From Thermoflexales bacterium (GTDB taxonomy: Bacteria > Chloroflexota > Anaerolineae > B4-G1 > SLSP01): a DNA stretch of 6,800 bases. The stretch covers positions 1 to 6,800 of the forward strand of contig SLSP01000007.1 of assembly GCA_007130345.1 (NCBI GenBank), written 5' to 3'. Shown one piece after another: positions 1 through 5,592 of the stretch. The first letter of the stretch is position 1. The number at the start of each line of letters is the position of its first letter. The notes under the pieces are model-generated. The model was given only the letters and a program-made list of their open reading frames with translations. It was not told the DNA's origin and did not search any database. The translations under genes were made by a program, and so were the position numbers.

Positions 1-20
1 ATATGGCAAAGCAAGCCCAT
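1..20 (-). CDS. Start of a second gene overlapping the DUF4258 gene, candidate YgiT-type antitoxin (6 codons visible)
   Basis: An ATG at 20-18 on the minus strand is preceded by GGAG at 30-27, six bases away, which is an ideal Shine-Dalgarno placement. It lies in a different frame from the DUF4258 gene and would overlap its 3' end. The visible codons read MGLLCH. A Cys within the first few residues fits the N-terminal CxxC zinc knuckle of YgiT-type antitoxins, which usually follow DUF4258 toxins with a short overlap. Only six codons are visible, so the identity is an inference from gene order and the ribosome binding site, not from homology. Confidence 0.35.
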
Positions 21-325
21 GGCGAACTCCTTCGTGTCCACGGATCTAGAAATTTCGGCGGTTTGGGAATGTAAACCGTGATAATGACAACGTCTTCCCG
101 TCTCCAACCACATACAACGTGGATTGGACGACCATTTACAAATCCCAACACTAAACAGCTTTCGCCCCGTCCTGTATCGGCATAGTGCTCCAAAATTTCA
201 TCGTTCAGAATCGCATCATAGATTTCGGCGATATCTATAGCTTCATCGGCTGCCTCTTGATCTGCATGGGAACTGATGACAACATGGCTCTGGCGCACTT
301 TAGCTTTGATGCTCTCGATATTCAT
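1..325 (-). CDS. DUF4258 domain protein, probable toxin of a toxin-antitoxin pair (3' end outside window)
   Basis: My own translation from the ATG at 325-323 gives at least 108 residues with no stop before the left edge. It starts MNIESIKAKVRQSHVVISSH and carries the DUF4258 pattern: a His near residue 20 (SHADQEA), an acidic helix (DAILNDEILEHY), the turn DTGRGESCLVLGF, then the strands GRPIHVVCGWR and VVIITVYIPKPPKF, ending near DPWTRR. From family knowledge, such proteins are about 95-105 residues, resemble small RelE/BrnT-like RNases, and are commonly encoded just before a YgiT-type zinc-finger antitoxin. The RNase activity is inferred here. The start is supported by GAGG about 9 bases upstream and by a candidate promoter further upstream. 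The frame runs slightly past the usual family end, so the stop should lie just outside the window. It is divergent from the CotH-like gene and visibly less GC-rich than it. Confidence 0.85.
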   Translation of the reverse strand, partial: MNIESIKAKVRQSHVVISSHADQEAADEAIDIAEIYDAILNDEILEHYADTGRGESCLVLGFVNGRPIHVVCGWRREDVVIITVYIPKPPKFLDPWTRRSSPWACFAI

Positions 326-367
326 TCCAATAGTCCTCATCGCCGATCTAAAAATTGAACCTTCCTC

Positions 368-397
368 ATTGTAGCACGATGTATAGTTTATGGGCAA
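368..397 (-). promoter_or_regulatory. Candidate sigma-70-type promoter of the DUF4258 gene
   Basis: On the minus strand, TTGCCC (397-392) and TACAAT (373-368) are separated by 18 bases. They match the TTGACA/TATAAT consensus at 4/6 and 5/6 positions. The -10 box lies about 42 bases upstream of the DUF4258 ATG, leaving a short leader that contains the GAGG ribosome binding site. No inverted repeat that would mark an autoregulatory operator was clear in this leader. Confidence 0.45.
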
Positions 398-420
398 TAC
401 CGCAAAAGTCACCCTGTTTG

Positions 421-473
421 GGACACGGATGAACACAGATTTCACGGATAAAACCCAAAAAAAATCCGTGTCC
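421..473. repeat. Dyad-symmetric repeat built from degenerate ACACGGAT units
   Basis: GGACACGGAT (421-430) and ATCCGTGTCC (464-473) form a perfect 10-base inverted repeat around a 33-base centre. The left half also contains three roughly 10-base direct repeats in a row: ACACGGATGA, ACACAGATTT and CACGGATAAA. The centre ends in an A8 run (457-464). From memory, 'acacggatgaacacagatttcacgg' phrases recur as dispersed intergenic repeats in several environmental phyla, including Chloroflexota. This looks like one such copy. It could fold as a weak hairpin in RNA. There is no T-run after the right arm, so a plus-strand terminator is unlikely. Confidence 0.6.
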
Positions 474-646
474 TTGCTTGAAATCAACCGGGGGCATCTT
501 CTTGTCACAGGGTTAGTTTTGCGCTACTGCGTTTATGGAACTCGGATGGGACGCTGGCCTTGTAATCCTCAATACTACGGCAAAACTGCCTGGGTTGCGG
601 GTACGATGAGGGGGGCGTGAATCTTAGTGGCGTTTGTGCAAGGAAA

Positions 647-662
647 GAGGTGAGCTAATTAA
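647..662 (+). promoter_or_regulatory. Ribosome binding site of the CotH-like gene
   Basis: GAGGTG at 647-652, within a purine-rich AAGGAAAGAGGTGAG stretch, sits 10 bases before the ATG at 663. An in-frame TAA at 660-662 directly precedes the ATG. This is therefore the first possible start in the frame and the best-supported one. Confidence 0.6.
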
Positions 663-3185
663 ATGTATACCGCGAATCGGGTAGTGCCCGAAATCCAAAC
701 TCCGAAATCCAAACTCCGAAAATGGCTGACGCTGGCGCTGATGTTGGCGGCGTTGGGTGGGTTGGTGCTGCTAGGCGACGCGCTGGATCAGATACCGGTG
801 CCGCCGATCACGGCGGAGGCGTTGCCGCTGCGTGGCTGGCGGCGGCGAGTGGTGCAGAGCCTCGCGGTGTTGCCGCCGGAGCTTGGCGGGCCGGGGCAGC
901 CGGGTTTCCATCCCCCGCCGGGCAACTACGAGCGCAGTTTGCGCGTGGAACTGCGTCCCGATGACCGCCGGGCGACCATCATCTTCACCACAGACGGCTC
1001 TGTGCCCACGCCAGAACACGGCACAGTCTACCGCCACCCCATACGCATCGACGCGCGGCATCCGGGTGTCACCGTGATCCGTGCCGTGCAAGTGCTGTAT
1101 GGCGTCCCTGGCCCGGACATCACCGCCGTCTACGCGGTGGGCCTGAATTCGCGCGTGCCGGTGCTCTCTCTCGTCGCCGCGCCGGATGACCTGTGGGGCG
1201 CGGACGCGGGGATTTTGGTCAATCCCTCGTTTCGGGGGCGGGAGTGGGAGCGCGAGATACACTTGACGCTGCTTGAAGTGGGCGCGGGGGGCTTCAGCGT
1301 TCCGGCGGGAGTGCGCACGCATCGCCGCCCGGAGCCTCTGGACGCGGAGAAACAATCGCTGCGCCTGTATTTTCGCAACGATTATGGCATGTCACGGCTA
1401 AACTATCCGCTCTTTCCCGATCATCTTGAGCAACCGGAGCTAGAACAGACCTATAACCGTCTGCTGCTCCAGGCCGGCGACCGCAACGGTTGGTGGACGC
1501 TCTTCCGCGATGAGCTCGTCGCGGAGACGGCGCGCTCGCTGCATCTGCCGACCGCGCAAGCGCGCGTGGTGCATCTGTTCATCAATGGGCGCTCGTGGGG
1601 TCTGTATCGCCTGACCGAGCGCGTGAATCGCTTCTTCTTGGAAGATAACTTCGGCTATCGCGGTGTGGACGTGATACAAGAGGGTTCGGCGCGGGAGGGC
1701 AGTGATGAGGATTGGGACGCGCTGGTGGATTGGGCTGTGGATCACGACATGGCGATGCCGGACGCCTACGCCTACGTGACCGAGCGGCTGGATGTGGCGA
1801 ACTTTGCGGATTACGCGGTGCTGCAACTCTACTTCGGCTTCTCGGCGGACGACCTGTACGCGGTGCGGGATCGCGGCGGGCGCTGGTACTTCATTTACGG
1901 CGGTGGGGCGGCGCGCTTCGCGCAGCGTCCGGGAGACGCGCTCGCGGCGTTGGGGGTGGAGGATACGGACTTCGCGCTGCTGCTGCGCGCGCTGATGGAC
2001 AACGCAGAATTCCGGCGCGGGTTACGCGCGCGGATGGTGGCGCTGCTCAACACCACGCTCGCGCCGGAGACGATGGCCGCGCGCGTCAGCACGCTCGCAG
2101 CCACGCTCACCGCCGACATCCGCTATGAGGAAGCCCGTTGGCCCACATCCACCGCGTGGGAGAACAATGTCGCGCAACTGCAAGCATTCGTCGCGGCGCG
2201 GCCAACGGCTATGCGGGCCGCGCTCGCCGAGTTCTGGGGGCTATCCGCGCCGGTGACGCTGCGGATGCGCGTCGAGCCGCCGGAGGCTGGTACGATCTAT
2301 ATGGGCGGCATCCCACTGCCTGAATATGGCGAATTTTTCCCGGCCACCCCGGTAGAATGGATGGCCGTCGCCCATCACGGCTTCACCTTCGCCGGATGGG
2401 AGGGGCTTTCTAGCGCGACCGCGACCGCGCTCTGGACGGTGGAGGGGCCGCGTGACATTATCGCCCACTTCCGCCCCATCACCGCTGCCGAACCCGGCCC
2501 CTTCCCCAACGACGTTATCATCAACGAGTTCTGGATCGACGACAACGGCACACGCTACCGCAGCCTGGAGAATCGCCCCATCACGGGCGATTGGGTGGAG
2601 TTGCTGGTGCAGCGCCCGGCGACGGTGGACTTGCGCGGGTGGCGGCTTACCGACAATGACACAAAAACGGGGGCCGAGGAAGGCTCCATCATCTTCCCGC
2701 AGTTAGACGCCTTCGCCGCCGTGCCGCGTGGGACGGTCATCCTGATCCTCGCCACGGAGCATCAGGAGAACGCGGCGTACTTCCCTGTTGACGATGTGGA
2801 TCACAGCGACGGGCGGATGGTGCTCTACGTGGGCAACGGCACACTGGATGTGACCACCGATCCCGGCTTTGGGATTGGGACGCGCAACGACAACCTGGTG
2901 CTGCTCGCGCCCACGCCAGCAGGCGAAGTCGGGATTGACTTCGTAGCCGAGGGCACGGCAGTGACGCCGTACTCCTTCGGTATCTTGGCGGATGGCGTCA
3001 TCTTCGAGAACCCGTTCCGGTATCTGGGCCGCGACGACGGCGCGGTCTTCACCGGGCGTGGCTCCAACGACGACGGCGCGCGCGACTGGCGGGTGAACCT
3101 CTCGGCGTGCGAATCCGGCGACGAGATCTGCCTGGACGCGGTGAATATCCTCACGCCGGGCGCGCTCAATCCAGGGCAGCGGTGA
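663..3185 (+). CDS. Membrane-anchored CotH-like protein with Fn3-associated, InlB-like and lamin-tail domains
   Basis: 840 residues. A basic N-terminus (KSKLRK, 15-20) precedes one hydrophobic segment (21-38), so the rest is predicted outside the cytoplasmic membrane. Residues 80-160 resemble the Fn3-associated/chitobiase C-terminal module, with the signature FTTDGSVPT (108-116). Residues 165-525 follow the CotH fold: KQSLRLYFRNDYG (230-242), LLLQAGDRN (267-275), then FINGRSWGLYRLTERVN (306-322). Residues 531-605 look like an InlB-type/bacterial repeat (FTFAGWEG, DIIAHFRP). Residues 616-840 look like a lamin-tail domain, from VIINEFW and GDWVELL to the typical ending TPGALNPGQ. Bacillus CotH is a spore-coat kinase, but the region expected to carry the catalytic aspartates is degenerate here, so kinase activity is doubtful. 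A surface-binding or scaffold role is an inference. The ATG at 741 would delete the basic N-terminus and part of the hydrophobic segment, so 663 is preferred. Confidence 0.88.
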   Translation: MYTANRVVPEIQTPKSKLRKWLTLALMLAALGGLVLLGDALDQIPVPPITAEALPLRGWRRRVVQSLAVLPPELGGPGQPGFHPPPGNYERSLRVELRPDDRRATIIFTTDGSVPTPEHGTVYRHPIRIDARHPGVTVIRAVQVLYGVPGPDITAVYAVGLNSRVPVLSLVAAPDDLWGADAGILVNPSFRGREWEREIHLTLLEVGAGGFSVPAGVRTHRRPEPLDAEKQSLRLYFRNDYGMSRLNYPLFPDHLEQPELEQTYNRLLLQAGDRNGWWTLFRDELVAETARSLHLPTAQARVVHLFINGRSWGLYRLTERVNRFFLEDNFGYRGVDVIQEGSAREGSDEDWDALVDWAVDHDMAMPDAYAYVTERLDVANFADYAVLQLYFGFSADDLYAVRDRGGRWYFIYGGGAARFAQRPGDALAALGVEDTDFALLLRALMDNAEFRRGLRARMVALLNTTLAPETMAARVSTLAATLTADIRYEEARWPTSTAWENNVAQLQAFVAARPTAMRAALAEFWGLSAPVTLRMRVEPPEAGTIYMGGIPLPEYGEFFPATPVEWMAVAHHGFTFAGWEGLSSATATALWTVEGPRDIIAHFRPITAAEPGPFPNDVIINEFWIDDNGTRYRSLENRPITGDWVELLVQRPATVDLRGWRLTDNDTKTGAEEGSIIFPQLDAFAAVPRGTVILILATEHQENAAYFPVDDVDHSDGRMVLYVGNGTLDVTTDPGFGIGTRNDNLVLLAPTPAGEVGIDFVAEGTAVTPYSFGILADGVIFENPFRYLGRDDGAVFTGRGSNDDGARDWRVNLSACESGDEICLDAVNILTPGALNPGQR
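690..721 (+). repeat. Heptamer tandem repeat inside the first codons of the CotH-like gene
   Basis: Four consecutive heptamers, GAAATCC, AAACTCC, GAAATCC and AAACTCC (690-717), are followed by a partial unit GAAA (718-721). Together they form two exact 14-base units. They encode residues 10-20, just before the hydrophobic anchor. Because 14 is not a multiple of three, gain or loss of one unit would shift the frame between the ATG and the rest of the protein. Degenerate GAAATCC/AAAATCC heptamer arrays are, from memory, more usual in intergenic DNA. Confidence 0.8.
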
Positions 3186-3238
3186 GGGGTGTGGTGGGAG
3201 CGGGTGACGCGAGATTAGGGGGAAATCCTGTAGGGATG

Positions 3239-3275
3239 CAGAGAGCAGAAGCGACCGGCTTCTGCTCTTTGCTTT
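3239..3275 (+). terminator. Hairpin terminator of the CotH-like gene in a convergent spacer
   Basis: AGAGCAGAAGC (3242-3252) and GCTTCTGCTCT (3258-3268) form a perfect 11-base stem with the loop GACCG. The stem extends to 14 pairs (3239-3271) with one G-T pair. The right arm runs into TTTGCTTT, a modest T-rich tail in the plus direction, so it best fits termination of the gene ending at 3185. The opposite strand has no T-run after the stem, so it is a weaker terminator for the leftward gene that ends at 3285, although the hairpin could still stabilise that transcript's 3' end. Confidence 0.7.
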
Positions 3276-3284
3276 GGGGTTATT

Positions 3285-5564
3285 CTACGGGCAACACTCG
3301 ATGCTCAAGGCCGCGTCAGGTAACAGATTGCCTTCTTGCACAGCTTCGAGACGCCATCCGGTCTGCGGATCATACCAGCCGAGCTTGAGCGTGTAGGCCG
3401 CGTGCGGATCGGGCAAGGTTAAGGTGTAGGTATCGCTGACAATGTCGCCCGGTTGCCAGAGCGATGTGGGGAAGCCGCCGGATAGTGGCGGCGCGTCGGC
3501 ATTGGCGATGGTCTCCCCGTCCGCGTCCACCAAGTGTACGAAGACGGTGTAGTTCGCGGGCAGCGGGGCCAGGCTTTCCCACCAGAGCGCAAGCTGTACC
3601 TGCTCTTCGGTGGGCACGAGCGTTAGCGCGTGGAGGTGGATGGCGTTCTGGAACGTCACCGGGACCGCGAGGTCGCCGGGGGGCGGCACTTGCACCGGGA
3701 CGGACGCTCCCACGCGCACCAGAGTCAGCGGAGCGTAGTCGCTTACCGGATTCTCGGCGATATGCCAGGGTAATCGCGTACCGGTCTCTGTTTCGTACAA
3801 CACGGCTTGCAGCCGCCAGGCTTGCGCGCGCGTGACCTCCTCCGGCAGCGTGAGTTGGTAGCGATCCACGATCAGTTCGCCCGGTTGCCAGTAGCCGGTG
3901 GGATAGTTCCCGCCGCCCGTCCAGGTGTTGAAGTTGAGCAGCGTCACGGTCTCACCGGGGAGGGCCGAGACAAGTTGCAGCGCCAGCGTGTAATGTTGCG
4001 CCGGGCGCTGCTTGACTTCCCAATACAGCGTGAGATCGAGCGTCTCTCCCGGCTCGAAGTTGTCCCGGTTGAGGGCATAGCCACGCAGGGCAATGGCCTC
4101 TCCGAAGCGGCCTTCCAGGGGATACGGGATGTGGACTGCGGCGGTGTCCGTGTGGATAGGCGGGGGCGCGACGCGAGGGCGCATCACGCCAAACGGGATC
4201 ACAATTGCCAGCAATAACATCCCCATTGGGAAGGCTCGCTTGAGCCAGGGCCGACGAGCAGCCCAATAGCTCCATCCCCACCCCAATAGCCCATTGCAAG
4301 TGAGGAGCGTCGGATAGAGCAGGCGCCCTTTGGCTCCGTGGACGAGCCAATTCCAGCGCACGTAAGCCGCGCCCATCATCCCCAACCAGAGCAACAGTAG
4401 CAGGATGTGGGCCAGGTGCGGTTTGAGCGCGGCGCGGCCCCGGTACATGCCCCATAATCCGCCCAGGGTGAGTATCCCGGCGATAGCGTAGAAGAGGTCT
4501 GGTGGCATTGTGCAGCCGAAGACGCCCCACCAAGAGAGGAATAGGCCGGGAAGCTCCCGGAAGAAGGTGCCCCATGTCATCGTCGCTGTGCGCACTGGCA
4601 TCACGGAGAGGTGGCCCAGGGTGGCGGAGGGATCGCCGTAGAGATGCCAGTTCCGCACGAACCACCAGCCAGCGACGACCAAAAACGTGAGCGTGGCGAC
4701 CGTCCAGGGCAGCAGTGCGGCCTTGACCAACGCGATCACTTTGGGCCACAGGGTCTTCAGGCGCTCTTTTGTGACATCCAGGCGCGGATTTTGGGCTTGC
4801 CAATACGCCAGTGCAATGCCCAGACCGGCCAGCGGTAACAGCAACAACCCCGAAGCCTTTGTCATCGCGGCCATGCCGCTCAGGAGGCCCAGGAGCGGCG
4901 CGTGCCACCAGCGGATGCCGGTACGCTGCATCCAGAGGATCAGCGTCAGTCCCCAGGTGGCGATCAAGGTGATCAGGTTGTCGTTGTTGATGGAGCCAGC
5001 CATAAACAGAAATTCGGGCATCCCGGCGGTCAGAAACGCGGCAAACCAGGCCGCGAGAGGTGACTGTGGAAAAAGCAGCCGTGTTCCCACAAAAATCCCG
5101 GCGACTGTGCCAACGGCTAACAGCGTTGACCACAACCGCAATACGTGCAAAACGCGCACACGTCCGGCATAGGGGAACGCCTCCTGGCGTGGGTTGCGGG
5201 CCAGCGCAGCGACGTTGTAGCGCGCCTGACGCTGTCCACAGGTCGAGTGCGGGTTGAACGTGAAGGGGGTGGCTTCGCGCTCGAAGGTCAGGTCAAGCGA
5301 GCGCTGTAACGCGCGCGCGAAAATCGCCGCGCCGACGTAGTATAACGGCCCTTGCGTCCCCTGCTGCGCGTAGTGTGGAAAGGAAGCCGGGTCGGGGATC
5401 ACCGGCAAGGTGTGTTCGATAAGCAGATGGCGGACGTAGTAGTAATGCCCGATCTCGTCCGGTGCGTCGAAGGGCGTCGAGGTAACGTTGTAGAGCGTCG
5501 CCAGGCTCAGGACGGCGAGCAGAAAAAGCGGCAGCGTGTATTTTTCCCAGCGGTGTAGAATCAC
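3285..5564 (-). CDS. Polytopic GT-C fold glycosyltransferase (GT39/DUF2142-like) with two C-terminal beta-sandwich modules
   Basis: 759 residues. The first membrane helix (about 9-27) is followed by an outside loop with DAPDE (33-37), then QGTQGPLYYV (68-77), which matches the acidic loop and 'QPPLYY' region of lipid-linked-sugar glycosyltransferases (GT39/ArnT-like). MPEFLFMAGSINNDN (182-196) and AKGRLLYP (411-418) resemble DUF2142 motifs. About 11-13 hydrophobic helices span residues 9-461. The likely role is transfer of a sugar from a polyprenyl phosphate to protein or glycan on the outer face of the membrane; acceptor and sugar are unknown. Residues 470-618 and 633-745 are two related beta-rich modules, each with WQPGE/D..v.D.Y.LTLP (559-573, 703-717). 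The start is GTG, fixed by an in-frame TAG at 5573-5571; no Shine-Dalgarno is visible. It lies 28 bases after the SUMF1-like gene, on the same strand. The C-terminus is an unusual IECCP. Confidence 0.85.
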   Translation of the reverse strand: MILHRWEKYTLPLFLLAVLSLATLYNVTSTPFDAPDEIGHYYYVRHLLIEHTLPVIPDPASFPHYAQQGTQGPLYYVGAAIFARALQRSLDLTFEREATPFTFNPHSTCGQRQARYNVAALARNPRQEAFPYAGRVRVLHVLRLWSTLLAVGTVAGIFVGTRLLFPQSPLAAWFAAFLTAGMPEFLFMAGSINNDNLITLIATWGLTLILWMQRTGIRWWHAPLLGLLSGMAAMTKASGLLLLPLAGLGIALAYWQAQNPRLDVTKERLKTLWPKVIALVKAALLPWTVATLTFLVVAGWWFVRNWHLYGDPSATLGHLSVMPVRTATMTWGTFFRELPGLFLSWWGVFGCTMPPDLFYAIAGILTLGGLWGMYRGRAALKPHLAHILLLLLWLGMMGAAYVRWNWLVHGAKGRLLYPTLLTCNGLLGWGWSYWAARRPWLKRAFPMGMLLLAIVIPFGVMRPRVAPPPIHTDTAAVHIPYPLEGRFGEAIALRGYALNRDNFEPGETLDLTLYWEVKQRPAQHYTLALQLVSALPGETVTLLNFNTWTGGGNYPTGYWQPGELIVDRYQLTLPEEVTRAQAWRLQAVLYETETGTRLPWHIAENPVSDYAPLTLVRVGASVPVQVPPPGDLAVPVTFQNAIHLHALTLVPTEEQVQLALWWESLAPLPANYTVFVHLVDADGETIANADAPPLSGGFPTSLWQPGDIVSDTYTLTLPDPHAAYTLKLGWYDPQTGWRLEAVQEGNLLPDAALSIECCP

Positions 5565-5592
5565 AGTTGGCTAAATCTAAGCTGTATCGTTG

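Larger units (their letters stand above)
326..662. other. Divergent intergenic region between the DUF4258 gene and the CotH-like gene
   Basis: This 337-base spacer contains the candidate promoter of the leftward gene (368-397), the dyad-symmetric ACACGGAT-type repeat (421-473), and the ribosome binding site of the rightward gene near its right end. A 76-codon open frame at 390-620 has no ribosome binding site, runs straight through the repeat and has an unstructured composition, so I do not call it a gene. I found no convincing -35/-10 pair for the rightward gene. Bases 474-640 show nothing else I can name. Confidence 0.6.

Noticed and set aside
421..473. CRISPR-like interpretation of the repeated ACACGGAT units
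   Set aside because: The units are about 10 bases long and directly adjacent, with no spacers of uniform length and no cas genes in the window.
515..587. Inverted 8-mers AGTTTTGC/GCAAAACT in the divergent spacer
   Set aside because: They are separated by 57 bases with no further pairing, so they are probably due to chance.
390..620. 76-codon open frame on the plus strand in the divergent spacer
   Set aside because: It has no ribosome binding site, runs through the dyad repeat, shows no recognisable fold and is short enough to occur by chance.
741..743. Downstream in-frame ATG as the start of the CotH-like gene
   Set aside because: It would remove the basic stretch and part of the hydrophobic anchor, whereas the ATG at 663 has a ribosome binding site and an in-frame stop directly before it.
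771..1355. 194-codon open frame antisense to the CotH-like gene
   Set aside because: Its composition is Arg/His/Ala-rich with no motif, as expected from antisense of GC-rich coding DNA.
3952..5133. 393-codon open frame on the minus strand inside the glycosyltransferase gene
   Set aside because: It is a shifted-frame shadow of a GC-rich gene. Its product is Arg/Pro/His-rich without domain motifs, while the overlapping frame has clear GT-C features.
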